The translations under genes and the position numbers were made by a program. From Lachnospiraceae bacterium (GTDB lineage: Bacteria; Bacillota; Clostridia; Lachnospirales; Lachnospiraceae), in NCBI GenBank assembly GCA_910575035.1, contig CAJTDL010000006.1, forward strand, positions 62,001 through 126,000: a stretch of 64,000 nucleotides of DNA, in the 5' to 3' direction. How positions within the stretch are numbered: position 1 is the first letter of the stretch; every line of letters starts with the position of its first letter. The notes below the pieces were generated by a model, which was given only the letters and a program-made list of their open reading frames with translations, did no database searches and was not told the origin of the DNA. Below are positions 43,393 to 53,402 of this stretch, in pieces.

Positions 43393-44928
43393 CTAACGGG
43401 AACGCTTCAAAAACTCCAGGAGCAATTTCCATACCCTCTCCGTGGAAGAAATGCTCAAATGCTCCTTGGTGGTATGGATATCAAAATTGTCCGGCCCAAA
43501 GGAAATGCAGTCCAGCCCTTGGATTTTCCCAGAGAAAATCCCGCATTCCAGCCCTGCATGGATTGCCTTGATCTGGGGCTCCTTTTGGAACATCTCCTGG
43601 TAAAGGCCTGCCAGCAGCTCCCGCATCGGGGAATCTGCCTGATATTCCCAGGCTGGGTAATCGCCGCTGGCAGACACTTCCCCGCCCAAAAATTCCGTAA
43701 GGAAAACCAGCCGGCCGGCCACCTCATACTTCCTGCTGGTAAGGCTGCTGCGGATAAAGGCGCAAATGGAAAATGCCTGATCCTCCAGCACCATAATGCC
43801 GGGATTCAAAGAAGTCTCCACCAGGCCTTCAATATCCATGCTCCAATGCTGCACGCCCCAGGGCATAGTCCGCAGGAAAAACAGGACCTTTGCCTGGGCG
43901 GCGTCAGCCAGCGCTTCCCTCCTGCCCGTACCAATTCCCTGGCAGGAAATGGTGACTCCCGGATCAGAGCTATGGTATTCCTGCTTCCATTCCCGGCCAA
44001 GCCTTTCTATCTTTTCCTGCAATCTCCTTTCCACATCCTGTATTGGCAATTTCCGTCCTTGTGACGGCGACCGCCCTGCCAGCTCCTGCATGTTTTCTTT
44101 TCCAGCGCCGCCCGCACAAAAATCATGATCCACCAGGATCACACAGGAGGCTTCCCAGGGAATGGCATTGTCCTTAGTGCCGCCCTGCAGGGACACGATG
44201 GCATACGGAATTTCCTTCCCCAACGCCTCTAAGGCACGCCCCATCAAAAAAATGGCATTGCCCCTCTCTCTGTGGATATCCGCGCCAGAATGCCCCCCTT
44301 GCAGCCCTGAAACCTTCACCTCATATAGATTTCCCTCCCTCTGCGCCCGCTCCACAGGAACCTTACATTCCATCTGCAGGCCGCCGGCGCAGCTTACGAA
44401 GAAAATCCCTTCCTCATCGGAATCCAGGTTCAGCAGCTTCTTCCCCTTTAGCATGGAAAGGTCGACCTGTTCCGCCCCCAACAGCCCAATCTCCTCATCT
44501 ACCGTAAACACCACTTCCAACGGCGGATGGGGCAATGTATCATCTTCCAGCAAGGCAAGGGCATAGGCCAGGGCAATGCCGTCATCGCCTCCCAGGGTCG
44601 TTCCCCGCGCCCGCAGGAAATCCCCTTCCACATACAGATCCAGCCCATCCTTCTCAAAATCAAAGCCTATGCCGCTTTCTTTCTCACAGACCATGTCCAT
44701 ATGCCCCTGGATGATCACAGGCGCAGAGCCCTCATACCCCTGCGAACCCTCTTTAAACAGGATCACATTCCCGTTTTCATCCTGCAGCCATTTGAGGTGA
44801 TGCCCCTTTGCAAAATCCACACAGTAATCGCTGATCGCCTTCGTATTCCCAGAACCATGGGGAATCCCACAAATCTCCTCAAAATAATGGAACACCCTTT
44901 GCGGCTCTAATTTGTCACAAACTCCCAT
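43393..44928 (-). CDS. pepD: Aminoacyl-histidine dipeptidase (PepD-type, M20)
   Basis: 511 aa, slightly longer than the usual 480-490. Zinc ligands: His and Asp in IIQGHMDMV, bridging Asp in TTLGGDDGIALA, catalytic Glu pair in VFTVDEEIGLLGA, Asp in LLNLDSDEEG, and the C-terminal His in NFDIHTTKEHLSI. The dimerisation lid GGHSGADIHRERGNA is present. It cleaves Xaa-His and related dipeptides. The ATG follows GGAGGAAAAAAGCT. Confidence 0.95.
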   Translation of the reverse strand: MGVCDKLEPQRVFHYFEEICGIPHGSGNTKAISDYCVDFAKGHHLKWLQDENGNVILFKEGSQGYEGSAPVIIQGHMDMVCEKESGIGFDFEKDGLDLYVEGDFLRARGTTLGGDDGIALAYALALLEDDTLPHPPLEVVFTVDEEIGLLGAEQVDLSMLKGKKLLNLDSDEEGIFFVSCAGGLQMECKVPVERAQREGNLYEVKVSGLQGGHSGADIHRERGNAIFLMGRALEALGKEIPYAIVSLQGGTKDNAIPWEASCVILVDHDFCAGGAGKENMQELAGRSPSQGRKLPIQDVERRLQEKIERLGREWKQEYHSSDPGVTISCQGIGTGRREALADAAQAKVLFFLRTMPWGVQHWSMDIEGLVETSLNPGIMVLEDQAFSICAFIRSSLTSRKYEVAGRLVFLTEFLGGEVSASGDYPAWEYQADSPMRELLAGLYQEMFQKEPQIKAIHAGLECGIFSGKIQGLDCISFGPDNFDIHTTKEHLSISSTERVWKLLLEFLKRSR

Positions 44929-45072
44929 AGCTTTTTTCCTCCATTTCTATGCATTTTCTGGCTCCCTTTTACCCTATATGCCCAAAACCATGAAAATTAT
45001 CCCCATTCCATTTTGCTTCTCACAGGGCTTCCCCATTGGTCATATTTATTTTATTCCATCATAAAATAAACT

Positions 45073-45990
45073 ATGAAAAAATTCATTTATACCATTATTA
45101 TTTCCATCTTTTTACTTTACATATTGATCTTCCCCCAGGACGCCGTCCAGGCTGCCGCCCTTGGGCTCAGCCTCTGGCATGAAAAAATGCTGCCTACGCT
45201 GCTGCCTTTTTCCATCCTGTCCTACATCCTGATCCACTCTGGCGTTTTAGACGGCTTTGCCAGAGCCATGCACCGGCTCCTAAAGCCCATCTTCCCGATT
45301 AGCAGCGCCGGGGTTTTCCCCTTAACAGCCGGGATGCTGTTTGGCTTTCCTATGGGGAGCAAGATCACGGCCGAACTGGTCAGCGCTGGAAAAATGACAC
45401 GGGAAGAAGGGGAACGCCTTTACTGCATCTGCAACAATATCAGCCCTATGTTTATCAGCAGCTTTATCCTGAACGACTGCCTGGAACGCCCTGACCTAAG
45501 GCTCCCCACCTACCTGATCCTATATGCCCCGCCCCTTGCCCTCTATATGCTCCAAAACAGAAGGCGCCATTTTGCCTCTCCCCTGGAGGCTACCCAAAAA
45601 AAGCCCACATCCATGAGCTTTCAAATCATAGATGCCGGCATAATGAACGGTTTTGAAACCCTGGCGAAGCTTGGCGGCTATATCGTCATGTTTGCCATCC
45701 TGGCACAGATGACAATGCTGCTGCCCATAAAAGCGCCCCTTGCCCACTGCTTGTTCCTGGGCTTCACAGAAATCACCAACGGGATTGCATACACGGCAAA
45801 GCAGTCCCTGGACTTCCAGGCTGCCTACCCAATGATCCTGGCGTTTACTGCCTTTGGCGGGCTCTCCGGGCTGGCACAGACATCTTCCATGATAAAAGAG
45901 ACAGGGTTCCCCTTGTCCCGCTATTTCCAGACAAAGCTCCTGGCCACCCTCCTGTCCTTCGCCCTGGCTGTCCTGTATGTCTCCCATTAA
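45073..45990 (+). CDS. ylbJ: YlbJ-like sporulation membrane protein
   Basis: 305 aa with about 8 hydrophobic segments and two nucleoside-recognition (Gate) regions: TAGMLFGFPMGSKITAELV and NNISPMFISSFIL, later AFGGLSGLAQTSSMI. YlbJ is needed for spore cortex formation. No Shine-Dalgarno sequence is visible before the ATG (CATCATAAAATAAACT), which is unusual among its neighbours. Divergent from pepD, convergent with the coaD operon. Confidence 0.85.
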   Translation: MKKFIYTIIISIFLLYILIFPQDAVQAAALGLSLWHEKMLPTLLPFSILSYILIHSGVLDGFARAMHRLLKPIFPISSAGVFPLTAGMLFGFPMGSKITAELVSAGKMTREEGERLYCICNNISPMFISSFILNDCLERPDLRLPTYLILYAPPLALYMLQNRRRHFASPLEATQKKPTSMSFQIIDAGIMNGFETLAKLGGYIVMFAILAQMTMLLPIKAPLAHCLFLGFTEITNGIAYTAKQSLDFQAAYPMILAFTAFGGLSGLAQTSSMIKETGFPLSRYFQTKLLATLLSFALAVLYVSH

Positions 45991-46152
45991 AAATCCCCAG
46001 CCTGGGGCAGTTCCCGGATGGGTGCAGCGTCCAATCAATGCCATGGCGGGGCGCTTTATGGGGGCATCTATGTATTGGGACGCTGTTTTGTGCCGTACGG
46101 CCCGTTATTTCTTCTCCGCTGCAGGGCAAGGCCTTGGCAAGCCCTCCTTCCC

Positions 46153-46788
46153 TTACTCCTGCCCCCCCTCTTCTGCTCCCTGCACGTTTCCTTCTATGCT
46201 TTCCCCATTCTCCTGCATTTCCTCTCCCACGGCTTCCTGCCCCTCTTCCTGGGCGGAATGCAGCTCTGCCCGGTTGATGCTCACCATTTCATAGCACCCT
46301 TGTAAGGAATTCAGCAAATTCTCCGTCCTGGCTCTGGTAGTCTCCAGGGCATTCCCGATAATATCCTCCAGGCTTTTTAAGACATCGTCTGTATACTGGA
46401 TCGCATTCAGCCGGATATCGTATGCATCATTCGAGGCTGCATCCACAATATCCTGTGCCTGGCCTGATGCAAAGGTCACCACCTCATTTGCCTGGTTATA
46501 GGCCTGCTGCATGATCTGATGCTCACTGATCAGCTCTGAGGTCTGCACCTCTGCCTGGGAAATAATGGCCTCTGCCTTGGACTTGGCGTCTGCCAGGATC
46601 GCTTCCTTGTTGCTGATCATCTTCTGGTAGCGTTTAATCTCATCCGGCGTCCTCCTGCGAAGCTCCGCCAGCAAATCCAGCATCTCCTCCTTATTTACCA
46701 AAATCTTTGAATTAGAAAGGGGCTGATATCTGCAATGTTCAATATATTCTTCTATCTCATCAATCATCTGTTCAATTCTACTACTCAT
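46153..46788 (-). CDS. Coiled-coil protein of the coaD operon
   Basis: 211 aa, almost wholly helical. Residues about 35-165 are heptad-like, with Ala/Glu/Gln-rich stretches ([20 protein letters not shown]), as in DivIVA/ATP synthase B-like proteins. The C-terminal 40 residues are acidic and low in complexity. It has no nucleotide-binding motif although relatives are called ATPase. It overlaps coaD by 4 bp (ATGA). Confidence 0.8.
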   Translation of the reverse strand: MSSRIEQMIDEIEEYIEHCRYQPLSNSKILVNKEEMLDLLAELRRRTPDEIKRYQKMISNKEAILADAKSKAEAIISQAEVQTSELISEHQIMQQAYNQANEVVTFASGQAQDIVDAASNDAYDIRLNAIQYTDDVLKSLEDIIGNALETTRARTENLLNSLQGCYEMVSINRAELHSAQEEGQEAVGEEMQENGESIEGNVQGAEEGGQE

Positions 46789-47288
46789 TCTACCGCTCCT
46801 TTATGCCCTGCTTTCGGGTATTTTGCATAAATCCTTTCTATCAGCCTCTCTGGCACAAAATGGGAGATATCCCCTCCATAAGAAGCCACTTCCTTCACAA
46901 TTGTGGAGCTAAGATAGGCATACTCTAGGCTGGTAGTCAAAAAAACTGTGTCAACCTGTGAGTTGACAATACGGTTGGTCTGGGCAATCTGAAGCTCATA
47001 CTCAAAATCCGTAACAGCCCGCAGCCCACGTACGATAATAGAAGCCCCCACCTCCCTGGCATAGTCAATCAGCAAACCATCGAAAGACTGGATCCGCACA
47101 TTAGGGAGGTGCCCTGTTATTTCCTCTAACATACTAACACGTTCCTCCACAGAAAACAATGGGCTTTTTGCACTATTTCTCAAAACAGCCACCACTAGTT
47201 CATCTACGATCTGCGCAGAACGTTCAATCATATCAATATGCCCATATGTAGCCGGGTCAAAGCTTCCCGGGTAAATCGCTCTTTTCAT
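46785..47288 (-). CDS. coaD: Pantetheine-phosphate adenylyltransferase
   Basis: 167 aa. Fourth step of coenzyme A synthesis. Nucleotidyltransferase motif [17 protein letters not shown] near the N terminus, [20 protein letters not shown], and the ISSTxxK-like [14 protein letters not shown]. Overlaps rsmD by 4 bp (ATGA) upstream and the coiled-coil gene downstream. Confidence 0.97.
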   Translation of the reverse strand: MKRAIYPGSFDPATYGHIDMIERSAQIVDELVVAVLRNSAKSPLFSVEERVSMLEEITGHLPNVRIQSFDGLLIDYAREVGASIIVRGLRAVTDFEYELQIAQTNRIVNSQVDTVFLTTSLEYAYLSSTIVKEVASYGGDISHFVPERLIERIYAKYPKAGHKGAVE

Positions 47289-47860
47289 AACTCGCTCCCA
47301 CTGTTCTTATGTTTTAACTGTAAAAATATGTGCTGGTTGGTTTTATACGCCTTCTGCCTTGTGGCCAAATACCCCCAATCCTCCACATTGTCTGGCATAA
47401 AGTCCAGACGGGCTTCTAAGATGACCAGCGAATCCTCTGTGATCAGGGATGAGGCCGCCAAGGCCTGGAGCGCCTCTTTTTCCAGCCCCTTTCCATAGGG
47501 CGGGTCTAAGAATACGATGTCGAAAGATTCTTTGCCTTCCAGCCAATGGATGGCAGAAACTGCATCCTTTTGCAGCAGGGTGCAGCTTCCGGAAAGTTTT
47601 GTAAATGCTATATTTTCCCGGATGCAGTCGGCGGCCTTCCTGCTGTTTTCCACAAACACAGCTTTTTGGGCCCCACGGCTGGCAGCCTCTAAGCCCATTT
47701 GCCCGCTTCCAGCAAAAAGGTCTAAAAAGCGGCTGCCTGGGAGCCAGGGGGACAGGATATTGAAAAGGGTTTCCTTAATACGGTCTGATGTGGGCCGGGT
47801 GTCCATGCCTGGAACTGTTTTTAGGGGAAGGCGGCGTGCCTTGCCTGCTATAATTCTCAT
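47285..47860 (-). CDS. rsmD: 16S rRNA (guanine966-N2)-methyltransferase
   Basis: 191 aa. SAM-binding [20 protein letters not shown] and catalytic DPPY in [11 protein letters not shown]. The N terminus [18 protein letters not shown] and [15 protein letters not shown] are typical. First gene of rsmD-coaD-coiled-coil. Confidence 0.96.
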   Translation of the reverse strand: MRIIAGKARRLPLKTVPGMDTRPTSDRIKETLFNILSPWLPGSRFLDLFAGSGQMGLEAASRGAQKAVFVENSRKAADCIRENIAFTKLSGSCTLLQKDAVSAIHWLEGKESFDIVFLDPPYGKGLEKEALQALAASSLITEDSLVILEARLDFMPDNVEDWGYLATRQKAYKTNQHIFLQLKHKNSGSEL

Positions 47861-47910
47861 ATGTGTACCTCATTTATGGTTATTTTAGATGGTAAAATAT
47901 CACATTTATG

Positions 47911-49167
47911 CTATGCCATTTTGCAGCCTGTTTCCTTTAAGATGGACTGGCGCAGGAGGGTTAAGGCGCTTGCAACAGAATATTCCCGAATCTTGCTGCG
48001 GCTTCCTGTGTATTGGTTTTTCTGGGTATAGAGCTTTCCTTTGCAGTAACAGCTGATATAGACTAATCCCACTGGCTTTTCTTCTGTGCCGCCGTCTGGC
48101 CCTGCAATCCCTGTCACAGCCACGCAGATATCTGCCCCTGCTGCCTTAGCCCCGCCTTTTGCCATTTCTTCTGCTGTCTGTTGGCTGACTGCCCCATAGG
48201 CTTCCAAAGTATCATGGGAAACGCCCAGGATTTTTTCTTTCGCTTCATTGGAATAGGTGATATAGCCTTCCTTAAAATATCCGGAAATCCCTGGCACATT
48301 GACCAGCCTTCCAGCCAGCAAGCCCCCTGTGCAGGATTCCGCTGTAGTCACCGTAAGGCGCTGCTCCTCCAAAAGGCTGGCAATGGCCATTTCCAAAGTA
48401 ACCTGCGGGTCGTCTGTATAGACCAAATCGCCAAACCGCTTCCTCAGCTCCCTTTCCATTGGGGCAATCAGCGCATAGGCTGCATCCTCGCTTTGTGCCT
48501 TTGCTGTAATGCGCAAATGCACCTCTCCAATCTTAGCGTAAGGCGCAACCGTAGGATTCTGTTGGCTTTCAATCAAATCCAGAACCTCCGTCTCTGCCGA
48601 ACTTTCCCCAATCCCGCAGAGCTTCACCATCCTGGAACAGATCACCTCTGGCTGCAGGCTGTGAAGATAGGGGTATACCTGCTCCTCAAACATAGGAACC
48701 AGCTCATCGGGCGGCCCTGGCAGCAAAATCATGCGGGTATCCCCCTCTTCCATAATAATCCCTGGAGCTGTCCCATTGGGATTGTACAGCACCCTGCACC
48801 CCTCTGGCACCAAAGCCTGCTTCCAGTTATTCTCTGTAATGGCCCGTCCCCTTTTCGCCATAAATTCCGCAATCTCTTTCCTGGCCTGCCCATCTTCTAC
48901 CAACGGCTTCCCCATAACCTCAGCCGCTGTTTCTTTTGTCAGGTCATCCTGGGTAGGCCCCAACCCTCCAGACAGGATGACCACATCCGAACGCCCCTTC
49001 GCCGTCTGCAGCAGTTCCCTCAGCCTCCCTGGGTTGTCCCCCACCACACTCTGATAATACATAGAGAGCCCCAGCATGGCACACTTCTCTGAAAGAAACG
49101 CAGCATTAGTATTCACAATATTCCCCAATAAAATCTCCGTCCCTACACAAATCAATTCTACTGTCAT
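47911..49167 (-). CDS. cinA: CinA-family protein (nicotinamide-nucleotide amidohydrolase)
   Basis: 418 aa. N-terminal molybdopterin-binding-like domain (VELICVGTEILLGNIVNTN; GGLGPTQDDLTKE; LPGPPDELVPMF). C-terminal PncC-type deamidase domain, about 255-418: TTAESCTGGLLAGRL and VTGIAGPDGGTEEKPVG. It recycles NMN and clears damaged nucleotides. ATG 49167 chosen; GTG 49179 is in frame. Lies 37 bp after pgsA. Confidence 0.95.
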   Translation of the reverse strand: MTVELICVGTEILLGNIVNTNAAFLSEKCAMLGLSMYYQSVVGDNPGRLRELLQTAKGRSDVVILSGGLGPTQDDLTKETAAEVMGKPLVEDGQARKEIAEFMAKRGRAITENNWKQALVPEGCRVLYNPNGTAPGIIMEEGDTRMILLPGPPDELVPMFEEQVYPYLHSLQPEVICSRMVKLCGIGESSAETEVLDLIESQQNPTVAPYAKIGEVHLRITAKAQSEDAAYALIAPMERELRKRFGDLVYTDDPQVTLEMAIASLLEEQRLTVTTAESCTGGLLAGRLVNVPGISGYFKEGYITYSNEAKEKILGVSHDTLEAYGAVSQQTAEEMAKGGAKAAGADICVAVTGIAGPDGGTEEKPVGLVYISCYCKGKLYTQKNQYTGSRSKIREYSVASALTLLRQSILKETGCKMA

Positions 49168-49204
49168 AATTCCCTGCACACTCCTACTCTAAACTTTGGC
49201 ATAA

Positions 49205-49747
49205 TTACTTCTGCTCTTTCAAAACCCCCTTATTCTTCACCACATAATCCACCAGCGAGATCACCGTCAGCGCCAGTGCAATGTACGTCACCCCCTGGGC
49301 ACAAATTTGATACGCTTTATTCCCGTAATCCAAAATCAGCATCACAATCATAAGCATCTGAAACGTAGTCTTAAACTTCCCCCAATAGCTTGCCGCGATC
49401 ACAATCCCATTATCCGACGCCACCAGCCGAAAGCCGCTGATAATAAATTCCCGGCTAATGATAATAATGGAAATCCAGGCCCCCAGCTTCCCATTAGCCG
49501 TCAAACAGATCAGGGCTGCCGCTACTAAAAGTTTATCCGCTAAGGGATCCATAAATTTCCCGAAATTTGTCACTAAATTGTATTTTCTTGCAATTTTTCC
49601 GTCCAACAGGTCTGTCAGGCTGGCCACTACAAAAAATGCCACTGATGCATAAACCCCCGCTTCCCCAAGCCCTGGCATCAGCATACAGGCTACAAAGGGG
49701 ATAATCAAAACCACCCGCAGTATCGTCAGCTTATTTGGTAAATTCAT
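49205..49747 (-). CDS. pgsA: CDP-diacylglycerol-glycerol-3-phosphate phosphatidyltransferase
   Basis: 180 aa membrane enzyme. Makes phosphatidylglycerol phosphate. The CDP-alcohol transferase motif is intact: SLTDLLDGKIARKYNLVTNF then GKFMDPLADK (DGxxAR...GxxxDxxxD). About 5-6 membrane segments. The start overlaps the rimO stop by 4 bp. Confidence 0.96.
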   Translation of the reverse strand: MNLPNKLTILRVVLIIPFVACMLMPGLGEAGVYASVAFFVVASLTDLLDGKIARKYNLVTNFGKFMDPLADKLLVAAALICLTANGKLGAWISIIIISREFIISGFRLVASDNGIVIAASYWGKFKTTFQMLMIVMLILDYGNKAYQICAQGVTYIALALTVISLVDYVVKNKGVLKEQK

Positions 49748-51069
49748 CCAATCACCTCTCCTATTAAATCATATTCAAAAGCCCCTGTTACCCGAACCTT
49801 TACAAAATCCCCCGTCATAAAAGCCTCTTCAGCATTTACAAAAATATACCCGTCTATCTCTGGCGCATCTCGGTAGGTCCTGCCCACATAAGCGCTCTCC
49901 CCATCCACTTTCCCTTCCACCATGACCCACAGCTCTTTCCCGATCATTTCCTCATTCTGGTCGAAAATAATCTCCTCCTGCAGCTCCATGATCTCATCCC
50001 GCCATGCAGATTTCTGTTCTTCCTCCACCTGGTCCGGAAATTCCGCCGCCGGTGTCCCCTCCTCTGGGGAATACGTAAATGCCCCCAGCCGGTCAAATTC
50101 CACCTCATTGAGAAAATACATCAGCTCCTCATGCATTTCCTGCGTCTCTCCCGGAAATCCGCTGATCAATGTGGTGCGCAGGGTAATGTCCGGGATTTCC
50201 TCTTTCAAATAGGAAATCTTCTCCCTCAGCTCCTCTTGGCTTGTACGCCGCCCCATACGCCTTAAGATCCCATCATGGATGTGCTGGATTGGCATATCCA
50301 GGTAATGGCAGACCTTTGGGTTGCGCTTTATGGATGCGATCAGCTCTTCATAAATCTCCTCTGGGTAACAGTACATAATCCGTATCCAGTAAATCCCAGG
50401 AATCTGGTTCAGCCCATCCAACAGCCTGTGCAAGGACTTTTCCCCATATAAGTCCACACCGTACAAAGTGGTTTCCTGCGCCACTAAAATCAGCTCCCGT
50501 ACCCCCTGGCCGGCCAATTCCCGCGCCTGCTCTAAAAGCTCCTCCATGGGCACGCTGCGGTAACGCCCCCGGATTTTGGGGATGATGCAGTATGTGCAGT
50601 TCTTATTGCAGCCTTCTGCAATCTTAAGATGGGCATAATGGCCGCCCGTGGTCAAAGAGCGCCTGCCTTCCAGCTTGGGCAGCCCTTCCAGGGGACGGTA
50701 GGATTGATAGCGCCCTCCCTTCACCGCTTCTTCTAAGGCCTTTACGATTTCCCCAAAGGAATTGGTTCCCAGCACCGCATCCACCTGCGGGATTTCTTGG
50801 ATAATCTCATCCCGGTAACGCTGCGCCAGGCACCCTGTCACGACCAGCGCCTTGCAGCTCCCTGCCTCTTTATACTCTGCCATTTCCAGAATGGCCTGTA
50901 TGCTCTCTTCCTTAGCGTCATTGATAAAACAGCAGCTATTGACAATGATCGCCTCTGCCCGTTCCTCCTCATTGGTGAAGCTATGCCCTGCCCTCCCCAA
51001 TGCGCCAATCATACATTCCGTGTCCACCAAATTTTTATCACAGCCCAGGGAAATGAATAAAATCTCCAT
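49744..51069 (-). CDS. rimO: Ribosomal protein S12 methylthiotransferase RimO
   Basis: 441 aa. N-terminal UPF0004 domain with [4Fe-4S] cysteines (SLGCDKNLVDTE; NSCCFINDAKEES), radical SAM CNKNCTYCIIP with its three Cys, and a C-terminal TRAM-like domain (about 375-441). Adds a methylthio group to an Asp of S12. Start ATG 51069 with GGAGGAAGGC; the frame upstream to 51156 lacks a ribosome site. Confidence 0.96.
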   Translation of the reverse strand: MEILFISLGCDKNLVDTECMIGALGRAGHSFTNEEERAEAIIVNSCCFINDAKEESIQAILEMAEYKEAGSCKALVVTGCLAQRYRDEIIQEIPQVDAVLGTNSFGEIVKALEEAVKGGRYQSYRPLEGLPKLEGRRSLTTGGHYAHLKIAEGCNKNCTYCIIPKIRGRYRSVPMEELLEQARELAGQGVRELILVAQETTLYGVDLYGEKSLHRLLDGLNQIPGIYWIRIMYCYPEEIYEELIASIKRNPKVCHYLDMPIQHIHDGILRRMGRRTSQEELREKISYLKEEIPDITLRTTLISGFPGETQEMHEELMYFLNEVEFDRLGAFTYSPEEGTPAAEFPDQVEEEQKSAWRDEIMELQEEIIFDQNEEMIGKELWVMVEGKVDGESAYVGRTYRDAPEIDGYIFVNAEEAFMTGDFVKVRVTGAFEYDLIGEVIG

Positions 51070-51160
51070 GCCTTCCTCCATTCTACGGCTAATACAAACA
51101 AAGATTACCACACAATCCCGCCATAACAACGGAACCATGTGGTAAGGATTTTGCAACAGC

Positions 51161-51415
51161 CTATGATTCTTCTTCTGTATCCTCTTCCCCTACAATTTTC
51201 ACCTTGCCCCCATACAGTTCTTCCACTGCAATGGAAAATGGCTTCTTATGGGCAGCGTTCTCAATTAAGGGATCCTCTCCCCCGATAATCTGCCTTGCCC
51301 GCTTGGCAGTGGCCAGGACGATGGAATAACGGCTATTCACCACTGGCTCCTCGCCTGTCTCAACCCCACTGTTCACTACCTTGATCAAGTCTGTGTAAGA
51401 TGGATGCAGCATCAT
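51161..51415 (-). CDS. rpoZ: RNA polymerase omega subunit
   Basis: 84 aa. LHPSYTDLIKVVNSGVETGE, SRYSIVLATAKRARQII and KKPFSIAVEELYGGKVKI match omega. Two ATG codons in tandem (51415, 51412) follow GGAGAATAATATT. It lies 4 bp after gmk. Confidence 0.95.
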   Translation of the reverse strand: MMLHPSYTDLIKVVNSGVETGEEPVVNSRYSIVLATAKRARQIIGGEDPLIENAAHKKPFSIAVEELYGGKVKIVGEEDTEEES

Positions 51416-51419
51416 AATA

Positions 51420-52058
51420 TTATTCTCCTTTCGCAAAAGCCTTTAACCCTGCCCTTATGGCCTCGATCACAGAGCCGTTCCTCGCCATCCGGGCATGCTC
51501 ATTTTGTATGATCGCATGCACTTTCTGCACGCACTCCTCCAATTGGTCATTTACAATCAGATAGTCATAAGCCTCCACTCCCTGCGCCTCCTGCCATGCC
51601 CGGCTCAGGCGGGAAGCCACTATGGGCGCTTCCTCTGTGCCCCTGCCCAGCAGGCGGCTCCTTAATTCCTCCGCGCTTGGGGGGGTCACAAACAGCAGCA
51701 GGGTATCCGGGAAGGCTTCCTTCACTTTCAATGCGCCCTGGATCTCAATCTCCAGGATCACATCCTTCCCCAGCTCCAGCTGCTGGGATACATATTCTTT
51801 GGGCGTCCCATAGTAATTATTGACATATTTCGCATATTCAATCAATTCCTGCCTGGCAATCATAGACTCAAATTCATCCGTTGAAACGAAAAAATACTCT
51901 CTCCCATGAGCCTCTCCTGGCCTGGGCGGCCTTGTGGTGGCGGAAATGCTCAATGCATAAGTATCCGGATGCTCTTCTAAAAGCCGGTTCATAATCGTCC
52001 CTTTTCCAGAGCCGGAAAATCCGGAAACCACAATTAAAATACCCTTTTCCCTGCCCAT
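51420..52058 (-). CDS. gmk: Guanylate kinase
   Basis: 212 aa. Phosphorylates GMP. P-loop VVSGFSGSGKGTIM, GMP-binding SISATTRPPRPGEAHGREYF, and YGTPKEYV. GGAAGCT lies before the ATG. Located 105 bp after yicC; the small remA gene often found between them is absent. Confidence 0.97.
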   Translation of the reverse strand: MGREKGILIVVSGFSGSGKGTIMNRLLEEHPDTYALSISATTRPPRPGEAHGREYFFVSTDEFESMIARQELIEYAKYVNNYYGTPKEYVSQQLELGKDVILEIEIQGALKVKEAFPDTLLLFVTPPSAEELRSRLLGRGTEEAPIVASRLSRAWQEAQGVEAYDYLIVNDQLEECVQKVHAIIQNEHARMARNGSVIEAIRAGLKAFAKGE

Positions 52059-52163
52059 AGCTTCCCTCTCTTTCCTTTATATCTTCCGTATGTGCAGCCA
52101 AATCCCTGGAGCAGGGCCATTTTGCCATGGCTCTGACGCCCGCTCTCTGCGCTGCCCTGCGGC

Positions 52164-53042
52164 CTACTCTATGTTCTGGATCTGCTCCCGTACCTTCTCA
52201 ATCTCTGTCTTCAGGTTAATGGCAATCTCCGAAACCGTCAGGTCATTTGCCTTGGAAAGGATGGTATTTGCCTCCCGGTTCATTTCCTGGGCAATAAAAT
52301 CCAGCCTCCTGCCAATTCCACCGCCCTGCTGTAGGGTGTCTTTGGTACTCTGGATATGGCTCTTCAAACGGACGGTCTCCTCGTCCGTGCAGATTTTGTC
52401 TGCAAAGATCACAACCTCTGCCAAAATCCTGCCTTCATCCACTTTGTTCTCTTCCAGCAGCTCCTTCACCTTATCGGCCAGCTTATTGCGGTACTCTTCA
52501 ATAATCTCCGGGGAACGCTGCTCAACCTGCCCCACATAGCCCAGCATAAGCTCCAGCTTGCCTAACAGATCCTCCTGCAGCTGCCTGCCTTCCCGCACCC
52601 GGGCTTCCACAAACTGCTCTGCAGCCCCCCGCACTGCCTTCTCTAAAATGCCCCACACTTCCTCTTCGTCAATGGCCCGCGCCTCCATGGTGAATATCTC
52701 CGGAAACCTGGAAAGCCCTGCCGCGTCCAGCCCATAGGGCAGAGAGAGCGTTTCTGACATCTTCTTTATATAATTTGCATATTCTGCTGCCAGCCCCTCA
52801 TTGTATTTTAAAGCCGACTGCTCTTCTGTCATATCTTCATATGTGATATACACATCCACTTTTCCACGCTGAATATATGTCTTTAAAAGGCTGCGTATGG
52901 CATTTTCAAAGGTATTCAGCTTCTTTGGCATCTTGATAGTAAGATCCAGATACCGATGGTTTACCGACTTCATCTCCACTGCCACGCGATGGGACTCATC
53001 CGAAATCTCACAACGCCCAAAGCCGGTCATGCTCTTAATCAT
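52164..53042 (-). CDS. yicC: YicC/YloC-family endoribonuclease
   Basis: 292 aa. N terminus MIKSMTGFGRCE and SVNHRYLDLTIKMP are hallmark family sequences; the C-terminal DUF1732 part contains GRRLDFIAQEMNREANTILS and the last helices KTEIEKVREQIQNIE. Members in E. coli and Bacillus cut RNA. First gene of the gmk operon. Confidence 0.95.
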   Translation of the reverse strand: MIKSMTGFGRCEISDESHRVAVEMKSVNHRYLDLTIKMPKKLNTFENAIRSLLKTYIQRGKVDVYITYEDMTEEQSALKYNEGLAAEYANYIKKMSETLSLPYGLDAAGLSRFPEIFTMEARAIDEEEVWGILEKAVRGAAEQFVEARVREGRQLQEDLLGKLELMLGYVGQVEQRSPEIIEEYRNKLADKVKELLEENKVDEGRILAEVVIFADKICTDEETVRLKSHIQSTKDTLQQGGGIGRRLDFIAQEMNREANTILSKANDLTVSEIAINLKTEIEKVREQIQNIE

Positions 53043-53206
53043 ACAGACCTCCCGTTCTCAGTCCGAAGGACCTTCATTACAAAAATGTGTTTGGAGAACA
53101 ATCCATCTCCACACACGCTCTAGTGCATAGATATTTGTATTATAAAACAACTGGAAGGAATAGTCAAATATTTATGGAAAAATATTTTTTATCCATAAAG
53201 TTACTA

Positions 53207-53328
53207 GTTACTATTCATGGCTCAGGAATGCGCCGAACTGCGCATTCCGTGAGAACATGATTCAGGAGTGAGGGGCGATTTTTGCGAAGCAAAACTTTAA
53301 ATATCACCCCGAATTGTTGCTATGATTG
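53207..53328 (+). repeat. Dispersed hairpin repeat (GGAATGCGC subtype), copy 2
   Basis: Head GTTACTATTCATGGC (53207-53221), hairpin GGAATGCGC (53225-53233) / GCGCATTCC (53240-53248), then GAACATGATT as in the copy at 5398-5453. It continues with a GGGGCGAT/ATCACCCC stem and closes with TTGTTGCTATGAT (about 53317-53329), the partner of the family head. It occupies much of the 360-bp gap 53043-53402. Confidence 0.8.
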
Positions 53329-53351
53329 GAAACCTTTCATCCAATCTGCAG

Positions 53352-53402
53352 TTGACATCTTTTATACTGTGTGTTACGATGTATATATAGGAGGCACAGT
53401 AT
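53352..53402 (+). promoter_or_regulatory. padR promoter with ATACTGTG inverted repeat
   Basis: TTGACA (53352-53357), 17 bp, TACGAT (53375-53380). ATACTGTG (53364-53371) and CACAGTAT (53395-53402) form a perfect inverted repeat that spans the -10 and the ribosome site AGGAGG and ends at the start codon. It fits PadR TACT...AGTA operators, or an RNA hairpin that hides the ribosome site. Confidence 0.7.

Noticed and set aside
45977-46305. Plus-strand frames of 80-105 codons after ylbJ
   Set aside because: They overlap the 3' part of the coiled-coil gene antisense and have no start signals or recognisable domains.
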